A stretch of 64,000 nt of DNA from CAADGU01 sp035444285 (GTDB lineage Bacteria > Chloroflexota > Anaerolineae > Promineifilales > Promineifilaceae): contig DAOMOK010000002.1 in assembly GCA_035444285.1 (NCBI GenBank), positions 494,727 to 558,726 on the forward strand, given 5' to 3'. Under the pieces are notes generated by a model. That model was not told the origin of the DNA and searched no databases. It was given only the letters and a program-made list of their open reading frames with translations. Below are positions 17,054 to 26,579 of the stretch, piece by piece (position 1 is the first letter of the stretch; every line of letters starts with the position of its first letter). Position numbers and translations under genes: made by a program.

Positions 17054-17845
17054 CTGTGCTAGTTCCGTTATACCGCCAAATATGTAATCCGGTTGTGGCA
17101 CATGAGGCTGTGCCAGTTCCTCGTGAGTGCTAATGCCGGAGAGGACGAGGATGGTGGGCAGCCCGGCGGCTTTGCCGCCGGCAATGTCCGTGCTGAGGCG
17201 GTCGCCAACCATGGCCGTATCGGCTGGCGTGCTGCCGAGCCGTTTCAATGCCTCCTGAAACATAATGATACCCGGTTTGCCGATGACGGTGGGTTGGACG
17301 CCGGTAGCCGCCGTTAACAAGGCCAGGAATGACCCCGCGCCGGGCAGCGGGCCATATTCGCTGGGCAGGCTCACGTCCGGGTTGGAGCCAATGAAGTGCG
17401 CCCCATGATTGATGCAGATGGCGGCGGCGGCAAAATCGGCATAGGTGGCTTCGCGCCACAGGCCAACGGCCGTGACCGCCCCCCGTTCGCCCCCCTCCAT
17501 CACATCCGCCACAGATACAACATGGAATCCACGCTCCCGGATCGCCTGGTGCAGTCCATCGCCGCCAAGAACGTACACGGCCGTGTCCGCCGCATACTCC
17601 TCCTGCAAATAATCGGCAGTGGCAATGGCCGAAGTCAATATCTGTTCCGGCCTGACTGACACGCCAAAACCGGCCAGTTTCGTTACATATTGAGCAGGGG
17701 TTTTGGAGGCATTGTTCGTTGCCAGCACAAAGTTGATCCCCCGTTGGCGAAGGGTGGCAAAGAAGTGGGAGAGTCCGGGCACGGCCGTGTCGCCATGCCA
17801 CAACACGCCGTCCATATCGAGGATGAGATTTTTGATGTGGTTCAT
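17033..17845 (-). CDS. HAD-IIA family phosphatase (NagD-like)
   Basis: LILDMDGVLWHGDTAVPG (about residues 7-24) contains the DxDxV nucleophile motif. FVLATNNASKT is motif II, and IGKPGIIMFQEALKR and MVGDRLSTDIAGGKAAGLPT give motifs III and IV. The type IIA cap places it with NagD/4-nitrophenylphosphatase-like enzymes, which act on sugar phosphates or nucleotides; the substrate cannot be told. The C-terminal residues lie in a repeat array. Its start overlaps the stop of the upstream sulfotransferase, implying translational coupling. Confidence 0.9.
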   Translation of the reverse strand: MNHIKNLILDMDGVLWHGDTAVPGLSHFFATLRQRGINFVLATNNASKTPAQYVTKLAGFGVSVRPEQILTSAIATADYLQEEYAADTAVYVLGGDGLHQAIRERGFHVVSVADVMEGGERGAVTAVGLWREATYADFAAAAICINHGAHFIGSNPDVSLPSEYGPLPGAGSFLALLTAATGVQPTVIGKPGIIMFQEALKRLGSTPADTAMVGDRLSTDIAGGKAAGLPTILVLSGISTHEELAQPHVPQPDYIFGGITELAQRLEIRD

Positions 17846-18603
17846 AATTCAGGTCTCAATGAGTCGCGATCATACTTCATTTCTATATAACGTGCTGCCC
17901 ATTTGTTGTTGCGAGCAGTGGCTTGTTGTTTGATCGTGGTTGGTTTTTCCAACCGAAAACCGGCCGGTAGCCTAATTTCCAGGTAGTCAAAAAGGGAAAC
18001 GGCCGTAGCCGCAAAATCCTCCAGAAAATCTTCGTACACTACTTTGAATGGCTGTAGGCCAGCCCGTTTGAAAAAGTCAGCCCAGCTCGCTTCCCACTCT
18101 ATAGCCAGCCGATGCAAATTATCAATGAACTCAAAGTCAAACACAGGTAACTTTTCAGGTTCGCCTTGATGCGGCTCACTTTGGTGCGAGGCCCAAATAT
18201 CTGTCTGGGCAGCAATGGCCCAGGAAACGGCCTGCCGCACCTTATCACGCCGTGTGTTCCAGATGAATTTTGGTTGATTAAAGAAAGTGTTGAGCAACTC
18301 CACATCACTTAATTCGGCATAAACAGGCATCTCCCGAAGTTTGGTCTGGAATGGATCCTGGAATGTGTTCCACATTAGCTTGGCCCCAAAGACACCGTTA
18401 GGGCCGGTTCCTTTGGCAAAAACCAGATCAAGAAACGCCTGACGGGTCGGTACGCCGTGTTTTCTGGCCCAATCGCCCTCTTCAAACGATAGGAAATACT
18501 CTTCTGGTACGCCAGCAACGGCCGTGCTCTTGAGTGTTTCTGTGAGCAAACCGCTGCCAGTACGCTGCACAGCGCAGACCAGATAACATCGTATGGGCAT
18601 CAT
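17842..18603 (-). CDS. Stf0-type sulfotransferase
   Basis: CYLVCAVQRTGSGLLTETLK (residues about 6-25) is the 5'-phosphosulfate-binding loop of Stf0-type sulfotransferases, and PEEYFLSFEEGDWARKHGVP and WNTRRDKVRQAVSWAIA (PAPS 3'-phosphate loop) support the family. Mycobacterial Stf0 sulfates trehalose; the acceptor here is unknown but is probably a glycan or small sugar. It overlaps both neighbours by four bases (GNAT upstream, HAD downstream), forming a tight three-gene operon. Confidence 0.87.
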   Translation of the reverse strand: MMPIRCYLVCAVQRTGSGLLTETLKSTAVAGVPEEYFLSFEEGDWARKHGVPTRQAFLDLVFAKGTGPNGVFGAKLMWNTFQDPFQTKLREMPVYAELSDVELLNTFFNQPKFIWNTRRDKVRQAVSWAIAAQTDIWASHQSEPHQGEPEKLPVFDFEFIDNLHRLAIEWEASWADFFKRAGLQPFKVVYEDFLEDFAATAVSLFDYLEIRLPAGFRLEKPTTIKQQATARNNKWAARYIEMKYDRDSLRPEL

Positions 18604-19157
18604 CCGTACCGCTCCTCGAATTCTTCTTTGGTCAGTCCATAAATGAGGTCGTCATAGTAACGGCCGTCAAACAACGCTGCCCGCCGTATTCTTCCTTCCA
18701 ACATAAAGCCCATACTCTCGTGTAAGCGCTGGGACGGTTCGTTATAGCCGTACACCTTCGTCGTCACCTTCTGGTAGCGCAGTTCGCGGAAGTAATAACG
18801 CAGCAACATGATGATCGCTTCTCGCGCATAACCCTGCCGCTGGTACGGCCGTCGAATGGCAATGCCATACGTAAAATCCCCTACCCGCCGGTCACATTTG
18901 TGCGGGTCAATGGACCCCACAATCTCGCCCGCCAGCGTCTCGATGACCAAAAAATAGTTGTCCGATTCATCGGCGAAACGCGCCGTTGTCTTCTCGATCC
19001 AATCGGCAACGACTTTCCTTGAAGTTGGTAACCGGATACGATCCACCATCAACCCCATCTCCTCATCCCGATTCCATTCATAAAATACCGGCGCATCTTC
19101 CGGTTCAATGGCCCGTAAACGAATGCGCTCACTTTCCCAATAGTTTGTATTTTCCAT
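18600..19157 (-). CDS. GNAT acetyltransferase, RimJ/RimL type
   Basis: 185 residues with RIRLRAIEPEDAPVFYEWNRD at the start and RRPYQRQGYAREAIIMLLRY (acetyl-CoA pyrophosphate loop, about residues 104-123) typical of RimJ/RimL-like enzymes. YNEPSQRLHESMGFMLEGR is the C-terminal catalytic strand region. It would acetylate an amine on a small molecule, antibiotic or protein N terminus; substrate unknown. It is the first gene of the GNAT-Stf0-HAD overlapping operon. Confidence 0.88.
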   Translation of the reverse strand: MENTNYWESERIRLRAIEPEDAPVFYEWNRDEEMGLMVDRIRLPTSRKVVADWIEKTTARFADESDNYFLVIETLAGEIVGSIDPHKCDRRVGDFTYGIAIRRPYQRQGYAREAIIMLLRYYFRELRYQKVTTKVYGYNEPSQRLHESMGFMLEGRIRRAALFDGRYYDDLIYGLTKEEFEERYG

Positions 19158-19209
19158 AGAATATGCCTCTCAGGAGCGGCCTCCCAGACTATATGCCCTG
19201 TCAGTTTTT

Positions 19210-19983
19210 TTAAGCAGCGGTGTTGCCGCCATCAACCGGCAGCAAGATGCCGGTGATAAATGAGGAATCATTGCCGGCCAGGAATAACACTGCTTTGGCA
19301 ATTTCTTCTGCCTGCCCAACCCGTCCCATGGGCAGCGCCGCGCCGGTTTCGGCCAGCCCTTGGGCAACAGTGACCGGGTCACTGTCTTCAAAATACCCTT
19401 TTTCCACCCATCGCTCGACAAAGGTGTCGCCGGGACAGACGGCGTTGATACGGATATTTTCGCGGGCATGATCCAGAGCCATCGAACGGGTCATTTGCAC
19501 TACCGCCCCTTTGCTGACGCAGTAAGCCAGGGCGTCACGGCCACCTACTAACCCCCAATCGGAAGCGTTGTTGATGATGACGCCGCCGCCCTGTGCCCGG
19601 AAGTGGGGCAAAACCAGGCGGCTCATCTGCCACACGGCCGTGACGTTCACATCCAACGTTGTCTGCCAGGTTTGTAAACTGGTGGTCTCGGCCGTGCCTT
19701 TGGTGACGATGCCGGCGTTGTTGAAGAGGATGTCTACACGGCCGTACCGCGCCACCGTTTCCGTCACACATCGTTCACAATCCGCCACTTGCGTATGGTC
19801 GGCCACAATGTAATGGGCGTTTGGCCCCATTTCCCGCGCCAGCGCCTCGCCCAGTTCGCGGCGACGCCCGGTAAAAGCGACCTGCGCCCCTTCCTGCACA
19901 AATAACCGCACCGTCGCCGCGCCAATACCCGACGTGCCACCGGTAATCAATGCTACTTTGTTTTGCAAACGGCCGTATGCCAT
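19210..19983 (-). CDS. SDR family oxidoreductase
   Basis: Classical short-chain dehydrogenase of 257 residues. TGGTSGIGAATVRLF (cofactor binding), NNAGIV, an active-site Ser in NNASDWGLVGG, and YCVSKGAVVQMTRSMA with the YxxxK pair are present. VNVTAVWQMSR and AVCPGDTFVERW complete the fold. ATG 19983 follows GGAGGAAA, one of the best ribosome sites in the window. FTGRRREL after strand two suggests NADP(H) preference, an inference from the Arg residues. Substrate unknown. A 31 bp palindrome lies 172 bases upstream and may be its operator. Confidence 0.9.
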   Translation of the reverse strand: MAYGRLQNKVALITGGTSGIGAATVRLFVQEGAQVAFTGRRRELGEALAREMGPNAHYIVADHTQVADCERCVTETVARYGRVDILFNNAGIVTKGTAETTSLQTWQTTLDVNVTAVWQMSRLVLPHFRAQGGGVIINNASDWGLVGGRDALAYCVSKGAVVQMTRSMALDHARENIRINAVCPGDTFVERWVEKGYFEDSDPVTVAQGLAETGAALPMGRVGQAEEIAKAVLFLAGNDSSFITGILLPVDGGNTAA

Positions 19984-20154
19984 GTTTCCTCCATTACGGG
20001 ATCACAGATGTGGCGAATTTTCGCGGATTTATTTGTGGAAAATCCGTTTCATCGTCAAATCGGTGGTCCAATTCCCTACGCAGTTTACCGCATCACCATA
20101 AATCATCAATGTCGCATTACATTTGTCGTTGACGGCCGTACCCGCCCATGATAT

Positions 20155-20185
20155 AGTTGACACATCAACTGTTGATATGTCAACT
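20155..20185. promoter_or_regulatory. 31 bp palindromic operator candidate
   Basis: AGTTGACACATCAAC and GTTGATATGTCAACT are inverted 15-base arms around a single T, with one mismatch. A TTGACA (-35-like) lies in each arm, one on each strand, so a bound dimer would block transcription outward. It lies between the SDR gene and the GH13 gene, which are divergent. Confidence 0.65.
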
Positions 20186-20189
20186 AAAT

Positions 20190-20353
20190 GTGCGTACAAC
20201 CAATTGGATAGATTAACTGGGTACGCTTTCCCATTTCCCAATATGAGACCAGTATTATCTATACTCTGCGACCCGTCAGGGTGGCAGCAAAATCAATTAA
20301 TTTGAAATTGAAAGCCTGTTTGGACTTTGCCCAAGTCTGAACAGGCTTTTTTG
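20190..20353 (+). ncRNA. Possible short transcript or leader ending in terminator
   Basis: Downstream of TTGACA (20157-20162) the sequence GCGTAC...GTACGC (20192-20226) folds as a hairpin and the stretch ends at a strong intrinsic terminator, with no open frame. This could be a small RNA or an attenuated leader for the GH13 gene. The -10 box is poor (TCAACT), so it is tentative. Confidence 0.25.
20310..20353 (+). terminator. Intrinsic terminator upstream of GH13 gene
   Basis: AAAGCCTGTTTGGACTT, loop TGCCC, AAGTCTGAACAGGC and TTTTTTG: a 16 bp stem with a T run. It has no protein gene before it on this strand. Confidence 0.85.
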
Positions 20354-20365
20354 TTTTCAACGTGG

Positions 20366-20413
20366 GGCGATTTTCTAAATCGCCATGGCAGGAAGCGATT
20401 TTCCAAATCGCTT
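20366..20413. repeat. Two GCGATTT hairpins in tandem
   Basis: GGCGATTTTCTAAATCGCC and AGCGATTTTCCAAATCGCT are consecutive small hairpins just before the GH13 ribosome site (GGAGAG at 20423). A longer relative sits before rpmH at 32383 and a shorter one near 1763. Confidence 0.75.
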
Positions 20414-20432
20414 TACGATGTAGGAGAGAGAA

Positions 20433-23400
20433 ATGAACCGTCATACAAGTTTTCCCGGCAGGTTGTTATTGAGTGGCCTGCTATTTTTGTCATTGTTTGT
20501 TTTTACATTGTGGGCGACGGCCGTATTACCGGCCCGCGCCCAGCAGCCAGCCCTGGCTGCCCCTTTAGTCAAAGCGAAGGCAGCCGCCCTGGCGCCGCAG
20601 CAAACCAACTGGTGCATCGCCGGTTCCTTCCAGGGCTGGAACAACGGCAGCGACCCCATGAACGACAGCGGCGTCAATGGTGATGTCATCGCCGCCGATG
20701 GTGTGGCTTCTCTGGCTTATACCATTGCCGCCGCCGACCGTTACGAATTCAAAGTGGTGGAATGTGGCAACTGGGGCAATTCCCACCCCTCGCAAAATTC
20801 CTGGTTTTATACCAGCGTCCCTAACCAGACCGTCACCTTCACCTTTGACGAGAACAACCACAGCGGCGATGCCGGGGCTACGGCCGTGCCCACCAGCAAC
20901 ATCGTCAACGTCAGCGGCGACGACTTACCGGCCAACTTCACGGCCGTGGGCGATTGGCAGGGTTGGGACAACGGCGACCCCAATACGGCGATGACCTCAG
21001 TGGGTAATGGTTATTTCCGGCTGCTGTACAACGTGGCTTCGGCTGGGACATACCAGGCCAAAGTAGTACAGACCGGCTCCTGGAATGAGCAGTTTGTCAG
21101 CGACGGCCGTGCCATGGACGGCAGCCCCATCAATTTCACCACCAGTAGCGCCAATGAGGATGTGGTCTTTTTGCTGAATGCGGCCAACGGCCGTGTCACC
21201 GTCACCCCCAACGGCAGCGGCAGCGCTAACTGGTGTGCTGCAGGTGACTTTAATGGTTGGAGTAATACCAGTGATCCCCTTAACGATGATGGCGCCAATG
21301 GCGACCTGATCGGCGGCGATGGCGTCTACTCTCTCGATTACACCATTGCCGGCGCCGGGCGCAATGAGTGGAAAGCTGTCGAGTGTAACAATTGGGGCAA
21401 TGCTTACCCCTCCGATAACGCCTGGGTGATCACCACCGCACCCAACCAGACCGTCAAGTTTACCTTTGATACCAATGATCACAGCGGTGACGCCGGTTTG
21501 CCGCTGATTCCCACGCAGAACATTGTCAATGTGTGGGATGATGTGCCTGCCAGCTTCACCGTTGTTGGTCCCTGGCAAAACTGGAATAATTCCAGCGTCA
21601 CGACCACCATGACCAGTCTGGGCAATAATAACCATCTGCTGAGCTATACATTCGCCGCTGCCGGGCAGTACGAAGCCAAAATCAGCCAGACCGGTGATTG
21701 GGCTAACCAGATCGGTAACGACGGCCGTAATAAAAACGCACCCACCACCCAGTTCAATGTCTGGACGGCGGGTGATGTGGTGCAGTTTTACCTGAGTGGC
21801 AATGAGGGCCGATGGGCTATTGTTGCCCCACCACCCGGTGGCGCTGACCATGATAACAACATCTTTTGGGATGATTTGGGCCATGACAGCCGCGACTCGT
21901 TCTTCCGCACACCCGGAGGCCCGGTGCATACAGGCACGGCCGTGACCCTCCGTTTGCGCGCTGCCAGCAACGACCTCACCGCCGCCCGCGTCCGCCTCTA
22001 CAATGACCGCACCAACGCCCAATCCTTCCTGAACATGAGCCTGGTTGCCGACGATGGCACATATGAATGGTGGGAAGTGACCCTGCCGGTGAGCAATGAC
22101 CCCACCATTTACTGGTATCGTTTCATCGCTATTGATGGCACAGCCACCGCTTACTACGAGGACGACGCCACCCGCGACGGCGGCTGGGGGCAGCCCTACG
22201 CCAACAGCCCGGACAATAGCTGGCAGTTGACCATGTATGACCCCGCCTTCAGCACCCCAGACTGGGTGAAAGACGCCGTCATCTACCAGATTTTCCCCGA
22301 CCGTTTCCGCGATGGCGAGACCAGCAACAACCCACCACCAGGCCGTTTCTTCTACAATGAACCCGGCGGTACCATTTTCCGCTCCGACCCGTCTGGTGGC
22401 ACAAGCAATCCCTGGAACCAGGTGGTCTGCGATCCCCGCGACACGGGCGATCCCTGTGCGGGTACATACAGCCGCAACTTCTACGGCGGCGACTTGCAGG
22501 GGGTCATTGACCAGTTGGATTATCTGCAAGATTTAGGCGTGACCACCATCTACTTCAACCCCATCTTCGAGTCGCCGTCCAACCACAAATATGACACGGC
22601 CGATTACGAATTGATCGCCGAAGATTTTGGCGATTTGCAGACCTTTATCACCTTGAGCCAGGAAGTCCACAATCGGGGTATGTTTATCGTGCTGGATGGC
22701 GTGTTTAACCACACCTCGTCAGACAGCATCTACTTTGACAGGTACGGCCGTTACACCCAGGTTGGCGCGTGTGAAAGCCACACCAGCCCCTACCGTAGCT
22801 GGTATTACTTTACCGATGTGGCGCCGGGAACCGGCCCGTGTGTCAGTTCTACCGGTGTGCCCAATGCCGCCAATTACACAAGCTGGTTTGGTTTTGACAG
22901 CCTGCCCAAGCTCGACGCCGCCAACCCCGAAGTGCGCGACCTCATCTTTGCCGGTGGTCCCAATTCCGTAGCCATGCAATGGCTGCAACATGCCGACGGC
23001 TGGCGTTTTGACGTAGGCGGCGACATTGACCCCGGTGTGACCAATGACCCGAACAACGACTTCTGGGAAGAGTTCCGCGCCACTACCCGCGCCCAATTCC
23101 CGGACAGCTACATGGTCATTGAGGAGTGGGGCAACGCTTCCGCCTGGCTGCTGGGCGATGAAATGGACGCTACCATGAATTACCAGTATGGCAGCGCCAT
23201 GCTTAGCTTCTGGCGCGATACCACTTTCACCGATAACGACCACAACAGTGGCAGTTCGGCCGGGGAATTGACGCCGCTAACGCCTTCGCAGCTGGACGGC
23301 CGTTTGCATAACTGGATTGAACGCTACCCACCCGAAGCGCTCTACGCCATGATGAACTTGCTGGGCAGCCATGACACCAATCGCGCCATGTTCATGCTGG

Positions 23401-26400
23401 ATCACAACGCCGCCAACGGCACAGATCACACGCCGCTGCTCGACCCGGACTATGACTGGAGCGACAGTGTTGCCCGTCTGAAAGGGGTGGCTTTGCTGCA
23501 AATGACCCTGCCCGGCGCGCCCACCATCTACTACGGTGACGAGGTGGGGCTGGTTGGCCCCACCTATTACTACGGCGGCAAATGGGAAGATGACCCCTAC
23601 AACCGCCAGCCGTATCCCTGGCTGGATGAGACCGGACTGCCGTTTTATACCTTCCTGCAAGACCAGACCAACCAGGATGAACTGTTCAACTATTACAGCA
23701 CACTGACGGCGGCTCGTCATGATCACCCGGCGTTGCGTACCGGCTCCTTTGATACGCTGCTGGTGGATGATGCGAATGATGTGTACGGATACGGCCGTAA
23801 AATTGCCGACCACACCGATGTTGCCATTGTCATTCTCAACCGGGCCGGGACTATAGCCGCCCCCGTTACTCAGACCGTCACCCTTGATCTCGCCGGTTAT
23901 CTGCCCTATGGCACAAACCTGGTAGATGTTTTCAGCGAAGATTTGCTGGTGGTGGATGGCAGCGGCCAACTGACGGTAGACGTGCCGGGGCAAAGTGGCG
24001 TGGTGCTGGTGCTCAGTGGCACCATTGCGGCCCCACCATCTGCTGTGGTTGATCTGGTAGTCACGGCCGTGCGCAACCAGGAAATTGACCTGGGTTGGAG
24101 TGCGGCGGCTGGCGCCACCAGCTACGATCTGTACCGCAGCCCCGTCAGCGGTGGTGGCTATGAATGGATCGCCAACACTGCCGGTCTGACTTACACCGAT
24201 ACCGGTTTGCAAAACGCCGTGCCCTATCATTACGTCGTTGTCAGCCGCGATGATGTCAGCGGGTTGGTCAGCGGCTACTCCAACGAAGCCATCGGTGTCC
24301 CTGCCCACGACCTCTCTGGGGCCTGGTTTAACCTGCAATGGCCGCCAGAAATCACGCATACCATCAGTACCATCACGCCCACGCCTAATATCTACGGTCA
24401 GTTGTGGATTGATGGCTTTACCGGCGGCAGTGGTCCGGCGCAAGGTATTCGCGCCCAAATTGGCTATGCTGTCAGCGGCACATCACCCAGTTCAACCGGC
24501 GAATGGGTATGGGTGGAAATGGCTTATGGTGGCGCGTCTGGTAACAACGATGAATATGTAGGCAATTTGCTGCCGGATGTGGTTGGCGAGTTCGACTACA
24601 TCACCCGTTGGAGTAGTGATGGCGGCAATAGTTGGTACATCTCTGACCTGGGCGGCCCCGGCGACCATGACGATCCGGGACTGCTGCATGTTCTCGCCAG
24701 CGGCGATACCACCGCCCCGGCGGCAACGACGTTGTATCTGGACGGCGCCACCGCTGCCAGCGTCAGCCTGAGTTGGGACGCTGTCAGTGATCCCGATGTA
24801 GCTGGTTATGAACTCTACCGTCAAAATGTGGCCTCACCCGGTTATGAACGTGTTGCCCAATTGTTTGGTAATGTGACCGGTTATGAGGATACCGATGTTA
24901 CCACCGGCCAAACCTACGATTACTACGTCCTGGCCTTTGATACCAGCTTTAACCGGGCTGACCCATCTAACGTGGTGCAGGCTACGGCCGAAGCTCGTTT
25001 TGTGGATGTCACTTTCCAGGTGGCTGTGCCCGAATACACGCCGGGTACGGTGTATCTGGTAGGCGACTTGCCCGAACTCGGCCCCTGGAATCCAGGTCTG
25101 GTTCCGATGAACCAGGTAGGTAACACCAACGTCTGGACATACACCCTGCCTATCCTGGACGGCACACAGTTGCAATACAAATACACACGCGGTTCATGGG
25201 ATACGGTGGAGTCCTGGGGTTCCATTGTGACCATCAATAACCGCCACGCGACCGTTGATTACGGGGTGGCTGGAACGCAGTTGGTGGACAATACAGCCAC
25301 CGATTGGGGTAATGGCGCTGATGATGGCAAAGCGGTGCGGTTCTGGCGCGATCCTATTGTGGTGGAGTATGCGCCTGTCGGCGTAGATGTGCCGGTGAAT
25401 ACGGCCGTCACGGTGACATGGAGCATTACCATGGTTGCCAGTACCGACTTTGAAGTTGTTGGCCCGACAGGCCCCGTTTCTGGCGTGTTTGTCTATGATA
25501 ACAACACCTGGACGGTGACGTTTACGCCGGATGCTGACCTGGACACGGGCACGTTCTATACGGTGACGGTAGCCGGCGCGCAGTCGGTGGGTGTGCCCGG
25601 CGGTGACAGCGGCGTGCAGCAGTTCCCCGTCACCTGGACGTTCCTGACAACGCCGGAGAGCATTCAGGCCGGGTTTAGCAGCAACTCACCGATTATGGTA
25701 GGCGATACAGCCGTGTTCACCAACACCACCACCGGTCAGCAACCCATTAGCTATGAATGGGACTTTGGCGACGGCAACAGCAGCACGGACGAACACCCCA
25801 CCCACGTTTACGCAGAACCAGGCACGTACACGGTGACGTTGACGGCGAGCAATGACTTTGAAACGGCCGTAGTTAGCCATCCCTTTGTAGTCAATCCCGA
25901 AGCACTGACCGCCGGGTTTGAGAGCAATTCACCGATTATGGTAGGCGATACGGCCGTGTTCACCAACACCACCACCGGTCAGCAACCCATTAGCTACACC
26001 TGGGACTTTGGTGACGCTAACACGAGTACGGAAGAGAATCCGCAGCATGTGTATGCCGCGCCAGGCACGTATACGGTGGTGCTGACGGCGACGAATGAAT
26101 GGGATACGGCCGTAATCTCCGGCACGTTTGTGGTGAATCCGCTGCCGTTGGTAGCCGCTTTCAGCAGCAATTCGCCGGTAACGGTGGGGGACACGGCCGT
26201 GTTCACCAACACCACCACCGGCTCCGGCCCCATCACCTACACCTGGGACTTTGGTGACGGTAACATGAGTACGGAAGAGAATCCGCAGCATGTGTATGCC
26301 GCGCCAGGCACGTATACGGTGGTGCTGACGGCGACGAATGAATGGGAGACGGCCGTAGTCACCGGCATATTCGTAGTCAATGAAGCCGAGCAGGTGGGAA

Positions 26401-26435
26401 CCATCCTCTACCTGCCTGTGATACTCAAACCATAA
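20433..26435 (+). CDS. Secreted GH13 amylase/pullulanase-like exoenzyme
   Basis: 2000 residues with an N-terminal signal peptide (about 1-36, cleavage near ARA-QQ). Approximate domains: four repeated pullulanase-type all-beta modules (58-470, each with a FxGW or WQ.W core), an N-terminal GH13 accessory domain (470-610) and the GH13 barrel (about 610-1130). The barrel has DAVIYQIFPDRFRDG, GVFNHTS, nucleophile Asp in DGWRFDVGG (near 860), acid/base Glu in MVIEEWGN (near 896) and LGSHDTNR (near 978). After it come Fn3 (1202 and 1428), a CBM20-like starch-binding domain (about 1521-1620), a Big-5-like domain (1639-1740) and three PKD domains (1743-1990). The extreme C terminus is ILYLPVILKP. It probably degrades starch, pullulan or glycogen outside the cell. 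Exact linkage specificity cannot be told. Confidence 0.93.
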   Translation: MNRHTSFPGRLLLSGLLFLSLFVFTLWATAVLPARAQQPALAAPLVKAKAAALAPQQTNWCIAGSFQGWNNGSDPMNDSGVNGDVIAADGVASLAYTIAAADRYEFKVVECGNWGNSHPSQNSWFYTSVPNQTVTFTFDENNHSGDAGATAVPTSNIVNVSGDDLPANFTAVGDWQGWDNGDPNTAMTSVGNGYFRLLYNVASAGTYQAKVVQTGSWNEQFVSDGRAMDGSPINFTTSSANEDVVFLLNAANGRVTVTPNGSGSANWCAAGDFNGWSNTSDPLNDDGANGDLIGGDGVYSLDYTIAGAGRNEWKAVECNNWGNAYPSDNAWVITTAPNQTVKFTFDTNDHSGDAGLPLIPTQNIVNVWDDVPASFTVVGPWQNWNNSSVTTTMTSLGNNNHLLSYTFAAAGQYEAKISQTGDWANQIGNDGRNKNAPTTQFNVWTAGDVVQFYLSGNEGRWAIVAPPPGGADHDNNIFWDDLGHDSRDSFFRTPGGPVHTGTAVTLRLRAASNDLTAARVRLYNDRTNAQSFLNMSLVADDGTYEWWEVTLPVSNDPTIYWYRFIAIDGTATAYYEDDATRDGGWGQPYANSPDNSWQLTMYDPAFSTPDWVKDAVIYQIFPDRFRDGETSNNPPPGRFFYNEPGGTIFRSDPSGGTSNPWNQVVCDPRDTGDPCAGTYSRNFYGGDLQGVIDQLDYLQDLGVTTIYFNPIFESPSNHKYDTADYELIAEDFGDLQTFITLSQEVHNRGMFIVLDGVFNHTSSDSIYFDRYGRYTQVGACESHTSPYRSWYYFTDVAPGTGPCVSSTGVPNAANYTSWFGFDSLPKLDAANPEVRDLIFAGGPNSVAMQWLQHADGWRFDVGGDIDPGVTNDPNNDFWEEFRATTRAQFPDSYMVIEEWGNASAWLLGDEMDATMNYQYGSAMLSFWRDTTFTDNDHNSGSSAGELTPLTPSQLDGRLHNWIERYPPEALYAMMNLLGSHDTNRAMFMLDHNAANGTDHTPLLDPDYDWSDSVARLKGVALLQMTLPGAPTIYYGDEVGLVGPTYYYGGKWEDDPYNRQPYPWLDETGLPFYTFLQDQTNQDELFNYYSTLTAARHDHPALRTGSFDTLLVDDANDVYGYGRKIADHTDVAIVILNRAGTIAAPVTQTVTLDLAGYLPYGTNLVDVFSEDLLVVDGSGQLTVDVPGQSGVVLVLSGTIAAPPSAVVDLVVTAVRNQEIDLGWSAAAGATSYDLYRSPVSGGGYEWIANTAGLTYTDTGLQNAVPYHYVVVSRDDVSGLVSGYSNEAIGVPAHDLSGAWFNLQWPPEITHTISTITPTPNIYGQLWIDGFTGGSGPAQGIRAQIGYAVSGTSPSSTGEWVWVEMAYGGASGNNDEYVGNLLPDVVGEFDYITRWSSDGGNSWYISDLGGPGDHDDPGLLHVLASGDTTAPAATTLYLDGATAASVSLSWDAVSDPDVAGYELYRQNVASPGYERVAQLFGNVTGYEDTDVTTGQTYDYYVLAFDTSFNRADPSNVVQATAEARFVDVTFQVAVPEYTPGTVYLVGDLPELGPWNPGLVPMNQVGNTNVWTYTLPILDGTQLQYKYTRGSWDTVESWGSIVTINNRHATVDYGVAGTQLVDNTATDWGNGADDGKAVRFWRDPIVVEYAPVGVDVPVNTAVTVTWSITMVASTDFEVVGPTGPVSGVFVYDNNTWTVTFTPDADLDTGTFYTVTVAGAQSVGVPGGDSGVQQFPVTWTFLTTPESIQAGFSSNSPIMVGDTAVFTNTTTGQQPISYEWDFGDGNSSTDEHPTHVYAEPGTYTVTLTASNDFETAVVSHPFVVNPEALTAGFESNSPIMVGDTAVFTNTTTGQQPISYTWDFGDANTSTEENPQHVYAAPGTYTVVLTATNEWDTAVISGTFVVNPLPLVAAFSSNSPVTVGDTAVFTNTTTGSGPITYTWDFGDGNMSTEENPQHVYAAPGTYTVVLTATNEWETAVVTGIFVVNEAEQVGTILYLPVILKP

Positions 26436-26481
26436 TTTGACGCAAGACATCCGATTTCTTGGGGAAATCTGATATCTAAAC

Positions 26482-26511
26482 AAATGGGCGCAGTGATGCG
26501 CCCATTTTGTT
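26482..26511 (+). terminator. Terminator after GH13 gene
   Basis: AAATGGGCGCA and TGCGCCCATTTTG form an 11 bp stem with a short loop and T-rich tail. Confidence 0.85.
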
Positions 26512-26533
26512 TGTGACAATCTGCACAAATTAT

Positions 26534-26561
26534 TTGCCCAGAAAAGCGCAAACATTATAAT
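26534..26561 (+). promoter_or_regulatory. Promoter for serA
   Basis: TTGCCC at 26534-26539, 16 bases, TATAAT at 26556-26561. It has the same spacing and a similar -35 as the rpsB promoter. Confidence 0.6.
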
Positions 26562-26579
26562 CCGCCCGAAATGGATTCA

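Noticed and set aside
20997..22529. Long open frame of about 510 codons antisense to the GH13 gene
   Set aside because: It follows from strong codon bias of the sense gene; no ribosome site, no recognisable domain, and the sense protein is certain. The same applies to the antisense frame at 23277-24458.
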